A DNA stretch of 64,000 bases from Tomocerus qinae (Eukaryota; Arthropoda; Collembola; Entomobryomorpha; Tomoceridae), in the NCBI GenBank assembly GCA_020055645.1, contig CM034547.1:61415884-61479883 (forward strand). The letters run 5' to 3'. The position numbers and the translations under genes are program-made. Shown piece after piece: positions 41,897 to 54,343 of this stretch. The notes below the pieces were generated by a model that did not search any database, was not told the DNA's origin, and saw only the letters and a program-made list of their open reading frames with translations. Every line of letters begins with the position of its first letter. Position 1 is the first letter of the stretch.

Positions 41897-44800
41897 TTAC
41901 TGGTCTAAAATCTTTAATAATAATGCTTTCAGACTCCTTGCTTCGTAGGTGACTGTATTCTTCCCTAAATGAATAGTTGAAGACTCCAGTGGGGACTCGA
42001 TTACGGTTTTCACATTACGGCCATACACTAAGAGAAAAGAGTAGCTAGTTAGGACCACTTAGGTTTCAAATAAGTAACTTAAATGAACATAAATATATCT
42101 TTGGAATTAATATACTTTCACAATGTTCCAAGAACTGTATGCAGTCCGCATGCACGTTATCTCTTACTTGAGTCGTATGCTTGGCACCCTTTTCGATCAT
42201 CGAAATAAAGCACCGTTTTGCATAAAACCTATAAAGCAGAAAAAGTTATCACCATTCCATTCCAGCTTTCAATAATCTTAAGTTTTCAACTTGGAACTTT
42301 TCCTGACTCTTAATAAGAAATCTAGTTCAACGTTTCTTTCTTATTTCTAATTTTAGTTGATGATTACCAAGTATCTGTTCCCAGCTTCTTGTTGTAAGGC
42401 TCTAAACTTTTAATAATTCTTGAGATGCCAAAATCGTAGTTCCCTTTCGCACAGTAAAGAGTCCCAATCACCATATTGACAATGCACAAGTGAAATAATT
42501 TTTGATCTGGATTTTCGAAAGACACTTGCTCTTCTTCACGTTCGATTTTTCTCATCAATTCCTCTGCTTCTTCATTTTGACCCGTCATTATGTACGAAAC
42601 GCACAAGTTAGCCAAAACAATTGCGCTTACGTCAATAACCTTATGGTAAAAAACGAAATTTTCTTTAAAGAAGTATAAGATGTTATTCAAGCATACTTAC
42701 TATCATATAATTACGCAACCCACTCTAGTATTTTCGTTTAAAGATTACAGAGGATTTTACTAACATGATTATAGCTTTTCTTGACAATAGCTTCATAGAA
42801 ACTGGCAGCTTCCCGAAATTTATTTTCTTGCATAAAAATCACATGCGCTACATTGAGTTTCCATATATCCACTTCGTTGCAAAATTCGACGGATTTCCTA
42901 AATATTTTCTCAACCTGCGGGTAGTTCTCTTTCTCCCAAAATATTTTAGCTTGCGCCATTAGAACTGGGATGTATTTGCTAAATTCAAAAGAATTATGTA
43001 ATGATAAAAAATTGCATTTACTGTAGGCACAAATGTAGGCTTCTTATTAAAATTTGGGTGTAGTGAAAATTGTGCTCATTTATTTACCTTGCTAGCATTT
43101 CATCATATTCTGTACACAGCTTGCTAGCTTGAGCGTCTTGGCCCATTGATTTAGCCTCTGTTACCTAAACAGTGTATTACAGACAGACCAATGTTAATTC
43201 TCCAATAAAATCCCTTTTTGGATATCCCAGCTTTAAACGAACCTAAACAAGTGGGCTTTTCCATACCTGTTTTGTTAATTTTCTCAAAGCTTCAGCTGTT
43301 CGGTTTGCTAATTCATCAAATTTTCTGTACGCTTCCTCAGGGGAAGTCTGCTGGGTGATTAAGGCATCAAAAAAGTCGTACATAAACTACAAGAATATCC
43401 AAATAAACATTTTTAGATTAATCTTATTATTTGTCCATCTATATACCCATCTATTCAGAAAGTGATAAGAGATATTTATTGGCTACAGAGTTTTTGCTTG
43501 TCTGCAAATATTATGTTAATAACAGTAGCACTGTCAAACTTACGGGAGTCAAATGTTTGTATGTGAGATGTGCATAGTCGGCTAATACATCGGCTGCTAA
43601 GTCATAGCATTCATATTTGCAGTACAGCAGTAAGAGATTGCCGAAAGTCTCTGGAGGGAATGGGATTTGTGTCAATAGAAATTGTAATTTTTCAAATCCT
43701 TCACTAGGATTATTCTCCATGTTTAAGATTGCTTGATTGTGTAATGTGATTGCATCTAGCTCTTCTTCATTCCTGGGTGGCATATCAGTAAGAGCCTCTC
43801 GAGCACCCTTTGCTAAATGAATTAAACGAAGTTGCGTTATTTCTGTTACTTCTAATATGGAATAAATAACCACTTCTCATAATCAGTAAAGATATTTGTT
43901 GAAATTACGATTTTGTATGTCGAATTCAAAAGCAGCTTTGAGATTGAATGCTTCAATGAACGCTGTCTCATGAAGTGTCAAAGTATTTCCAACACTTGGC
44001 AAATCTATTCCTTCAGTTGTAACCCCAACGCCCATTTCAGGATGCTGACTCACTTCGTTCTGAATGATATCCGCTGCAATTACAAAGTCCCACTTACGTT
44101 TAGTACATCCTTGTAGATTATTAATGATGTCTTCTGGAACAAAGACTTACCAATGTGTTTGGCTGCCATTGGTATATTTTGTAACCTGTAGTACGACAGA
44201 GCAATATTATACGATAGATGAGGATCATAGCCGATGATTTGGGATGCTAGTGCAAATCTTTGTAAAGCTTCTTCATATCTCCCTTCCTGAACAACAATCA
44301 AAAAATAATTAAATAACAATACACGTCTTAACGCATCTTCACATTCAATTTTGTATCTCTTCGCATTAAAAGTTGTTACTTTGTACAGAAGACAGCCTCT
44401 GTTTACTTCTGTATCTGCATCATCTTTAGGGCATTTGTCAACTAAAGATTTTGCATCCGGTAGCTCATCTGCTCCGTACTTTATTGCTGCTTGTAGTTTT
44501 AAAATCTGTAAATAGAGCATATGATCCAGAATAAGCATCTCCAACTATGAAGGCCATTTAAATCAACGTGTTTCTTGTAGCGTCATTAAACAGTTCAGAG
44601 TTCAGTGCATACCTTTCCTTGAAATTCGGGGCTTTCAATTTGACAAGTAGCATCCATTGCTTCATTATACATGCAAGCATGATAAAGTGCTTGTGCATAA
44701 TACAATCGATATTCCTCAATAGCAGGAAATAAATAGACTAATCTTTCGTAAGCTAAGGATGCATTAGTGAAATCTTGAGAGTAGAAATAGCAGTAACCCA

Positions 44801-45129
44801 AAAGTGATAAGGCTGCTCGACTCTGAAAGTTCAAATGTCAACTATTACTCTCTAAATAAATGTATAGCTATGAGAAATTGAATACTGTTAATTTCAGAAA
44901 GAACCCATTGAGAAAACTATTCACATTAGGATGTAATTCTAGCTGATCTTCCAACACTGTGATGGCTTCTCTGTATTGTTGTTCTTTTATCTATGAACAA
45001 AATTGGGAAAATTAATCAATACCATAAAGATAAGTTAAACTATTTACAACTTTTACTTAAACTTACCAGATTGTAAATGATTTTGGTGAAATCACCTTCT
45101 CTTATCTCTGAACTTGATATGATTGTCAT
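41897..45129 (-). CDS. IFT70: Intraflagellar transport protein 70 (TTC30)
   Basis: TPR-superhelix subunit of IFT-B that wraps IFT52/IFT88 and is needed for building cilia (known). Thirteen exons on the minus strand: 45129-45067, 44990-44925, 44822-44613, 44505-44380, 44286-44151, 44073-43909, 43812-43544, 43386-43267, 43164-43088, 42978-42765, 42639-42368, 42228-42116, 42027-41897. They give 653 aa (human TTC30A 665). Seen: repeated TPR signatures such as SLLGYCYFYSQDF and YRLYYAQALYHACMYNEAM; EALTDMPPRNEEELD; FPPETFGNLLLLYCKYECYD; IFRKSVEFCNEVDIWKLNVA; LANLCVSYIMTGQNEEAEEL; IIKSLEPYNKKLGTDTW; and the C-terminal HLGKNTVTYEARSLKALL. The exon 11 acceptor is AAG|GTT, a less usual but phase-correct choice; the other junctions are strong. 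Head-to-head with the KCTD3-like gene, 2.8 kb apart. Confidence 0.96.
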
Positions 45130-47956
45130 TTCTTTACATGGGGGCCAATTAGAACTTGTTATACACTTTAGGATTGTTTAATTGCAGTGGTAACTACATT
45201 AGGATGTACAAGAAAACCCACGCAGATCTTTTCGTTGTGTAAACTCTTGACTACTTTTTGCGACCTTTCTCCATAAATTTCTTCAGTACCTATTCGATAT
45301 TATGGATTAAACATGATTCCTTTCCTTAGGTATGTAATAGCCGTAAGTAAGAAATACATGGCTATGACCTATTTACAATTTTACGTGCTTGTATTGTATG
45401 TACAATATTGAGCCGTCTATAAACTCGATTGTCCGATATAAATTATTCTTTTTAACGTAGGCCATAGCCATCCAGCTTGGAACTAGACTCCAGTCCAGAC
45501 ACTCCAGAAGAGTTTTTGCTCTGTTTGGTGCAGTGGTTGCTGGGAAACATTTATTATTCACACCTTACAATCCTGTAGACAGTTATACTACGAACTCCAG
45601 AGGAATCCTTTGCTAGTTAGCAATAGTTCGTTGAAGCAATCTCATTCTGTCCATACATGGTGAACTGAATTAGTAGTGCAAGTGGCTACAACTACAATGT
45701 ATACAATACATTAACACTAAACTCTTCTCAACTCAACTGTAAAATTGAAGTAAGCAATTGGTTTAAGTAGTGTGATTACATTGACAATTTAAATAGTAAA
45801 TTGATAAATTGGACTACTGACAGCATCTATAATCAAGTATTTTACTGTCTATACAACATTGTTATACACGCACATGTTATTTAGGCATACAAGAATAACT
45901 ATTGCGAGAACATTAAATTTTGTTTAGTATTTCTCATGCAATTTATTTCTATTTCTGTTTTTTACACTTGCAATCCACTGCTATAGCATAATCATGTTAT
46001 TATCCTAGTTTCAAGTATAAAATTACAGCTCTTCCAAACAGAACATGTAATAGTTAAGAACTTGAGTGAACTAACTAACCAATCTTCATGAATTAACGAA
46101 CTACTGTCCAACAAGAGCGTTACTGATGGGCTGTGGCCCTAACTATTAGTCCGTAAGTACCTATAATTTCGTACTTAGTGTTCCATTATTTTACACTTTG
46201 CATAGGGTAAAAAAGCAAAATAGCTTCTAAAAACGCTAACATAATAACCTCCTACTTCCTTAGCGCCAAAAACACATCAATTCTCCAGTGCTAAAGCTAT
46301 GCTTAATCAGTGTTAAAAATAAAACCCATTTTGATGTATTTTTACCGGAGACTAATCCTATCCGCCATACTTTATTAAAGTGTCCTATTTATATAGGTCA
46401 GCAATTATAAATCGCAATGCCAAACAATTGCTGTTTAAAGTACATGAACCATAGTATGGTATGAGTCTAAACTTTTAGTTATTTATTAGCTTGGACACAA
46501 AACCTTTTTCTCTCTAAGGTAAATGAGTTTAATTTGCATGGTCAAGGTATTATTACTCCAAAAACTACGACCCGCTTTCCTCCAGACATCGTATGCATGC
46601 AATCTGTGTTTACTGTATCTATTAATACCGACAAAAAGCAGGTCTACTATTTACTATGTAACTATGTAGTATACACAACCTTACACAAGTGTTCAATAGT
46701 AATAATTAATTAATTAATAATATCGCTATGCAAGTGTCTAGTGTCCAGTAAATGGGCCCCACAGTCTCACTTTGTTCGGTTAAGTCAGATTCCTGACCTT
46801 TTATAGGCCCTAGTATTCTGACTTATTTGTATTAGTTTTCTTAATAGACGTTTCCCACAATTCCAGGATAACACAGGCAGGTACTGTAGTCATTTCAATA
46901 CCTATTCATGTTAATTTAGTGACCGGTCACCAATTGTGGGAAACCTCTATTGTCTCACTTTATTTAGGATTTACGAATTTTTATCATTTACTTACATGTT
47001 CTGTAATATAGCATTATGTACTAATAAGTACTATACTTTGACTCTCCAGTTTACATACACAAATAATTTATACCTTTAAACGATACGTGCTTAGTGCTTG
47101 CTTACATCATGAATCATAACAAATAACATTGACTCTCGCAAACTCATAAAATATTTGCTGTCCTTTGAAGGCTTTATAGTACATATTATGTGCTTCTGCT
47201 TAGTATAACTGCTGCGTTGTATTTGCTTCACACACAGCACCTCAGCAGCTGTCTAAGCAAAACATAAGTTTAGTGTCTGTCAATTCCTTGCTTCCTATCG
47301 GTCACAATCATCGCTCAATTCTTGCGTTCTTGCAATTCAGGTCACTCTTTAATTATAGTGTACATAGTATCTACTTTTTACTTTTCAGTGCCAGTTTATA
47401 GTACAAAAGTGTGAATCACATCTAGTTAACCATTATACGTACATTAATTATTGTAAACTTGGATTTAATGTACGTGTGACGTGTCTCCGTTTGTAATTGT
47501 TAAGAATTAATGCAGATTGCGTTTTTGTAAACAGATTGAAGACTGGTTTTTGGATATCGGTTAAGGACTGGGCTTAGGGCTTTCCACAAGTGGTATGTAC
47601 TTTTTTATATAAATTGTAAATTGTATTTTAACAGTCTTGATAATGTGGAAATGTATTATTAGTATAGTTATCTATTACACTTTTATGTTCTTTTTTAAGG
47701 TGTTAACGAAGGAGAGAGTAGTTTTGACTTGACTTGACTGCTCACTTGTTCATGTCCATGTCAGAAAAGTCTCGATTTTGTCACAAAATTAATTGAGAGT
47801 AGGTGGAAAAATAGGAAATCTGAATAGTTTGGAAGGGTAAACAACCCACATTTTCAGCAATTTAAGTATGTACCCATGTGGAATGTGAATAATTTATTGT
47901 ACTTTATTTAATTGAACCGTTTTATGTATTGTAGGACGACCGATAAAATACTCACA
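45130..47956. promoter_or_regulatory. Divergent intergenic region IFT70 / KCTD3-like
   Basis: About 2.8 kb between two divergent start codons. No coding sequence recognised. A short inverted repeat (GTTTCCCACAATT at 46850-46862, complement at 46932-46944) may be a tiny MITE. A probable 5'-UTR acceptor of the KCTD3-like gene lies at 47933-47934 (TTGTAG), with a GTATGT donor candidate near 47593. No X-box-like motif for the ciliary gene could be placed by eye. Confidence 0.45.
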
Positions 47957-50900
47957 ATGTACGGTAGTGAAATAGTCAACTTAAATGTGGGAGGAACAAA
48001 GTTAGTCAACTGCTTTAATTTTTTATATATGACCATTATCAACTTTCACTGTGGTATACTGATTGTGATTTTAATATTTCAATTGCTACTGTTACTAGAT
48101 TCAGTACATCTTGGCAAACCTTGACATGGGTTCCCGACTCTTTTTTTACCGCCCTGTTAAGTGGAAGAATTTCTTCTTTGAAAGATGATTCAGGAGCTTT
48201 CTTCATTGACCGAGACCCAACTTTATTTTCTGTGATTTTAAATTATCTCCGTAGTAGAGATGTTGATCTCCGATCTGTGGATATGAGAGCACTCAGAAAT
48301 GAAGCAGAGTTTTATGGAATTATACCTTTAATGAAGAGATTGGCTCTTTGTGAGGATTTAAATTACTCCTCTTGTGGGGATGTTTTATTCTATGGCTACC
48401 TACCTCCAGCTCGTAATGTTTCATTATCACTCATCAATCTAACTATAGCATAAAAGATGAATATTTTGTTTATGATCTTCATTCTGTAATAATTATAGCG
48501 ATACCAATTCACACTGAGGCAAATGTAAACAAAAATTCATCCAGTCCCCCGATATCAAAGACGACCGAAGAAACTCCTGGATCAAGCAATTCATCTCGTA
48601 CCAGTGACTCAAAGCCGACTCCAGGCTCCATAGTCAGAGTTCCAGAAACTCATACTACTGCATCAATAGTAACTGGTGGACCAAATGGACGGCCTGGTCA
48701 TCATTCCAGAAGTGGAAGTTCCAATGGAAGTACAAATGGTAGCGGAAGTACTGGAAATGGTTATTCATGGAACGGTTCCAGAAATGGTGGTCATTCAAGA
48801 GCATCCTCTGTCCAGTAAGTCATTATTTCCGTGAAGGCTAAATATTTGTCCAGCATGCAACTTTTTACATTTTCTAAACGATGAGTGGTCTTACTGAGTT
48901 TGCTTTCTACTAGGCACTCACGAAATCCCTCATTTGATGCTCGACATTCACGTAACTCATCAGCAGATTTGAATAAATATTTTCGCACGGAGCTGTCAAT
49001 ACTGTCACAAGGAAATTGGATCGATCCTATGCGTGTCAGAATTGTTAAAGCACATCAAAATTGGATCGCTGTTGCCTATGCTCACTTTGTTACTTGCTAC
49101 AGGTAAATGTTAGACTAATAAACAATTACTTATTGCTAACTCTGTACATTGAGTGAGTAAGCCATGCCATGGCTTATTTTTGATACTGGAATGTGTGCGT
49201 GTTTTGTAGACTAAAGGATTCGTCTGGATGGCAATTGATTTTTACGAGTCCACGAGTGGATAACATGATAGATCGACTTGCAATCAATGCTAAGCTCTCT
49301 TCCGGTCAGGCTGCTAATAATTCAGGCAATGAAACATGTGCAAAAATGGTGGCTATATCCGCTGGATCAGTTGTTTTCATGTGGGGTGTAACTGATGATG
49401 GTAGCCGTACGGATATTGGTACGTTATTTTGGTTTGACTTCGCTCTTGTTTGGAATACCAATTGAACTATTACCAACTATTAAATGTTTATTCTGTTCTG
49501 AAATGTAGGCCGATTCTCTCTACCAGTCCCGGTCGAATTTTTATTTTTTATTGGGTCTCAGCTCGTGGCCCTATCTCAAAGTGGAAAAATTGGAGTTTGG
49601 CATTCTATGACACAGCATGTTCTTGTACAAGACATAGTTCCAATTATGTCATTTGACACGGCAGGCTCATTTCTTCTCTTAGGCTGTAGTAGCGGAGCAA
49701 TTTCATATATAGGTAAATTGGATCATCCAAATACACAACAAAAATGTTTGCCATATCATTACAATTTTCTCATTCAATTTTCTAGACATGCAAAAGTTCC
49801 CCTTGCGCATGAAGGATAACGATTTACTGGTAAGATTGAGCATTTGTTATGGCCCAATGAATGCTATCAATAATGAGCTGTGTACAAAAAACAATTTTCA
49901 TTTGTATTAGGTGACAGAGCTGTACCGGGATCCATCTAATGAACCAATTACTGCTATTTCTGTTTACTTAACTCCAAAAACTAGTAAGAATAGCTGTCAT
50001 TATCCAATAATATAATGTACATTAAATAACTGTTTTATAACTTTAACTTTCTCAATTACAGGTATTTCTGGAAATTGGATTGAAATAGCGTATGGCACAA
50101 TGAATGGGATGGTGCGTGTTATTGTCCAGCACCCCGAAACAGTGGGACATGGTCCACAGTTATTCCAAACTTTCACCGTACACAGAAGTCCTGTAACCAA
50201 AGTGAAATTGAGTGAAAAATACCTCGTATCTGTATGTAGTGAATACAATCATGTTCGTAGTTGGACTATGACCCGATTCCGTGGAATGATCTCAACTCAT
50301 CCTGGTTCAACCCCACTTTCGTCATTTAAAATTGTAGCACTAGAAGAAATGGAAACCAGTACAACTGGAGCCGGAAACGATTGTGGTACGACAATTACTT
50401 ACATTTACATATTACACAATACCCAACAAACTTTTACTTATATCAACCCCCGTAATCATTTTGTTTAATTTCTTCACTATTCAAATTCAAACGGTCAATT
50501 TAAATTTTAGGACCTTACGGTGAACAGGACGATGAACAAGTGTTCATTCAGAAAGTTGTTCCAGAAACTGATCAGATATATGTTCGTCATGCGTCAAACG
50601 GGAAAAGGTTAACTTCTTTTACAAAGCTTAATTTCATCTCTTTAAGAATTGCTTCCTAATTTGAGTTTCATATCTTTCCAGGATATGTACTATTAGATCT
50701 GTGGATGCGACAACAATCACTTCATTTTGCGTTCATGAATGCGAAGGCTCTAGTCGTATGGGGTCTCGACCTAGGAGATTTATATTTACTGGACACTCGG
50801 GTGGTGCTATTCAAATGTGGGACTTGACAACTGCTCTGGACTTAGCCGGAAAAGGAGAACCATGTAAGTATTATTTAATAGCAAGCCGACGTCATTAACA

Positions 50901-51273
50901 TTACTTTAGATATCTAATAAAAATACACTGCCCAAATGCAATTTATTGTAAATAAATTAGAAAATACAACCATATTTGTTGTTAAAACTTTCTAGCTACT
51001 CAAAGGAGTGGAGGACCAACTCCAGAAGAACTTCTTCGTTTGCTCGATCAATGTGACCTGAGTACTTCTCACGCTTCTACTCCTTGCCCATCGCCGTGCC
51101 CATCTCTAGTCGTCGCGTCAGGAATTTCACCACATCGTCTCAAAGCCTCAAATCTTGCCTTTTTATCGCAGCAGCAACAGTTAGCTGAGTCATCAGGAAG
51201 CAGTGACACATTACAAGGCTCTCCTGACACTGGGAGCAATAATGTTTTGGGGAGTGGAATTACTAAAGTTTAG
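47957..51273 (+). CDS. KCTD3: KCTD3/SHKBP1-family BTB-WD40 protein
   Basis: BTB/POZ protein followed by a WD40 propeller. Vertebrate KCTD3 modulates HCN channels and SHKBP1 binds SETA/CIN85; the arthropod role is not defined. Exons: 47957-48000, 48099-48412, 48499-48814, 48914-49102, 49210-49418, 49509-49712, 49786-49829, 49911-49983, 50062-50385, 50511-50607, 50682-50863, 50996-51273; 757 aa. Seen: a T1-type BTB domain ([70 protein letters not shown]); a low-complexity Ser/Gly/Asn linker encoded mainly by exon 3; then WD40 blades with [64 protein letters not shown] and [17 protein letters not shown]; and a Ser-rich tail. The ATG at 47957 follows a likely 5'-UTR splice acceptor. KCTD3 versus SHKBP1 cannot be separated here, and one ancestral gene is likely. 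Confidence 0.94.
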
Positions 51274-51755
51274 TTTTTGTACTGTTAAAGTTGTTAAGTC
51301 ACTTTATTATCAAATACAATTATTTCGCATTGAATTTAATATATTATAATGTGTGTGATCATGAATGAGTAAATAATATTTTAACTGTCTTCTGGCGCAG
51401 TACAGTTGGTTAATAGTGACTAGAGAGAGATTAGACGTTTTAAAGTTTCGATTCGAAAGATTTAAATTTAGTAACAGCAATGTTATGGGACTAATTAATT
51501 TATCCAAGCCTAAACTCTCCCACATTATAATTGAATGATATTATAAGAAGCACAGGAATTAATAAACGCTACAGTACGTCATATCACATTGAATTGTTTC
51601 CGTTGATTAACATCAAGATAATAAATACATACACCAACACACGACAAAGTTAGTTACAAAGATATAGCAATTATATCATTATATCTCACGAGTTACACCG
51701 TACATGTAAAGACAACACGCTATGTAAGTTGAACCTTTTGTTAAGTTTCATAATG
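51274..51755. other. Convergent 3' UTR spacer KCTD3-like / RCE1
   Basis: A 482-bp tail-to-tail spacer. AATAAA at 51561-51566 is a candidate signal for the plus-strand gene, and TTTATT at 51302 (AATAAA on the minus strand) for RCE1. If both are used, the two 3' UTRs overlap. Confidence 0.45.
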
Positions 51756-53628
51756 TCAAATCCGAGTACTCCACGGCAAATCATTTGCATATAAAGAAGG
51801 TTCCGTCAAAGGTTTTACCAGCAGTACCCATAAGATTACGCCAGAAAGATAGCAAACAATTGATATTGTCTTTTTCGGTTGTGGCATTTGTGCCAAGGCC
51901 CCAAAGTCAGGAAATCCCATGTGGTTACAGTAAGAGTGGACCAAAATAGGAGCGATAAGATGTCCTGCAATATGATAAGACATTTTACTTACCTATCACA
52001 AAACTATAAGATATGGTTATATATAATTTTGATAAACGTTAATATAATATTACCAGTTCGTAGATATAAATATGCTGAGTAAGCCCCAAAAATAGAAGTA
52101 TATAAAAACTGGAAGCCTGTAAAAAGTGTCAATTATGTTTATTTTGATCTACAAATTGAACATTAAGTGAAATTAATTGTAACTAAAACTAAATGACTTA
52201 CTTGAAACTGCAATAGCAACTTTCCATTTGGTTCCAAAACGAATTTGTTCATACATGTGATGTAGATGGGCAGCTCCAAAAAATATGGGGCAAATAAAAA
52301 TGGCTCTTTTCGGATCGGTGCAATGAATAATTAACGGCAGCATGCATGCCCGGAAAGTGAATTCTTCCGAAATAGGAGCCACAATGTAGTTCCGGATTGA
52401 AAGCCATTCTTTCATGTAATCAAGCCAATACATCGGTTCTAAAGACAAATCCGAAAGCAAATGCCACTTATAAGTTGAAATTGAACATTTCTATTCACTA
52501 CTTAAAATTCATACTTAAATATTACCCAAATAAAGTCTCCAAATCCCACTGAAGGCTTCCATACTTAATGGGCCAAGAAATAATATAGCTGTTAACAAAA
52601 CAGGTAAAGTACATGCTGGTAGTAAACCATCCAGTCTCAATCCAAATAGTCGCCACAATGAGTGGTTCTATATAAAATGTTTTAAAATTACAAATCAGCA
52701 TTTCAAATATAGAACATTTTTGCAAACTAATTTAATCCTTTCACTCTATTTTACAGCTTCCATAAATTCATCAATAATTTATTATTTCAAGGAATGACTA
52801 TAATGAATTGCACACTACTCAAATACGGTTAAAAACTAAATGACTAGTGACCATTCTCAGTACTATACTTTTAGTTATACTTACATTTTACCGTTTATGT
52901 AATGCCTCACATACTATGTGGAATACTTTCGCCAAGCACAACACTTTCTCATATCGTTAATTCGTTAACTTTATACGAAACTTTCACTTAGAGAAAGCTG
53001 TGAGTGTGGAAGAAAGTGCAATTTTCAGAGAAATGAGAGAAAATATATGTTACCTGCAGCAGGTCTTGGTTTATAAAGTACGATACATAATAAGGCGACA
53101 CCAAAGAGACCACAAAAACGCTTATAAATCGTCTCTTGATTGTAGACGGATGTATGCTGTAACAAAGCAATGAATACAATAATACTTTAAGATAAGTACC
53201 ATAATTGATTTACGTGCAAAAAGCATGCAAAAACCTTTCACCATAAAATTCTACAATACTGCGAAAGTTTTTTAGCTAATACAAAAACATTTATTAGGCT
53301 TTCTTTTCTCCATCAAAATATTAGTTTCAGCATAATTTCGCGTAGAATCGCAAATTCTCTTCATTAAAACTTTCACTCTCACCGGAAAGTTCTACATACA
53401 TAATGTAATGTGTTGGGAATTGCATTAACTACTGTATAAATCAACTACAAGTGATAATTGAAACTCCAGGATACCAGATTACAGTTAGTATACGTACCTG
53501 GCTTCTTTAGTCTTCCAAATATAAAGACTGCTGACGTAGATTGCAGCCAGGAGAAAGCACGCTCCGTAAGAGAGACAGCAACTCGAAAAGGAGACTGGTT
53601 TAGATATAAATGTAAGTACTTCTTCCAT
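51756..53628 (-). CDS. RCE1: CAAX prenyl protease 2 (RCE1)
   Basis: ER-membrane intramembrane protease that removes the -AAX tripeptide from prenylated Ras-like proteins. Exons on the minus strand: 53628-53498, 53156-53054, 52667-52526, 52438-52202, 52116-52054, 51964-51756; 294 aa (human 329). Seen: a first hydrophobic segment (LLAAIYVSSLYIW); HPSTIKRRFISVFVVSLVSP, close to the human [32 protein letters not shown] with a long hydrophobic helix; and the ABI/CPBP active-site motifs APISEEFTFRACMLP (E150, E151), FFGAAHLHH (H183) and GHLIAPILVHSYCNHMGFP (H235, N239). These align with human E140, H173, H227 and N231, so the catalytic site is intact. Several helices follow, ending in KPLTEPSLY. 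Convergent with the KCTD3-like gene. Confidence 0.96.
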
Positions 53629-53915
53629 CCCACCAGAATGATTCTACTACTGCATATTAAGTAGGGTTAAATTTGAAACGATTCTAAAATATTTTTTCTT
53701 CGTCTTGGATCGTGAATTCGTGACTGTGATCTCGTGAGCACGCCGTAGTACTCCGCACTATGTGACAGGTACTATTCGATTCAGGTATGTTGACTATTCG
53801 AAACAAATGCGATTCATAATTCCTGCTACACTCCCCCTGGAATATATCGAAAAATATACTTCTGATATCCTTACATTTCATGTCACATACATACATGTAC
53901 ATGTTGTTTCATGCT
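53629..53915. promoter_or_regulatory. RCE1 upstream region
   Basis: Short stretch between the RCE1 start codon and the long palindrome. It should contain the RCE1 5' UTR and promoter. No specific motif identified. Confidence 0.4.
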
Positions 53916-54343
53916 AAGGGGATGGCACCAGTCTTATGGAGTTCATGGACCGACAGATCTGAATAGGATTAAAATATGTTGTAGCCCTATTTTTTCTGAC
54001 CAAAAGTCATTATTGTCGAAATTCAATATGGGCTACCGTTTTCGAGATATCTGTGGTCAAAAACTGCCTTTTTAACGTTAGGGGAGCAATCCGGCAGCCG
54101 AAACCCGCAGATTATTGTTATAATAACTATGGTTGGCAGGTAATAAATCTGCGGGTTTAGGCTTCCGGATTGCTCCCCTAACGTTAAAAAGGCAGTTTTT
54201 GACCACAGATATTTCGAAAACGGTAGCCCATATTGAATTTTGACAATAATGACTTTTGGTCAGAAAAAATAGGGCTACAACATATATTAATCCTATTCAG
54301 ATCTGTCGGTCCATGAACTCCATAAGACTGGTGCCATCCCCTT
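53916..54343. mobile_element. Long near-perfect palindrome (foldback element), ~200-bp arms
   Basis: The arms at about 53916-54114 and 54145-54343 are reverse complements with only about five mismatches by eye, separated by about 30 bp of loop. The outer ends read AAGGGGATGGCACCAGTCTT and the complement. The arms include GTTGTAGCCCTATTTTTTCT and GTTAGGGGAGCAATCCGG. No coding capacity and no clear target duplication. The low divergence suggests a recent insertion or arm homogenisation. It lies between the divergent RCE1 and DDX23 genes. Confidence 0.85.
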
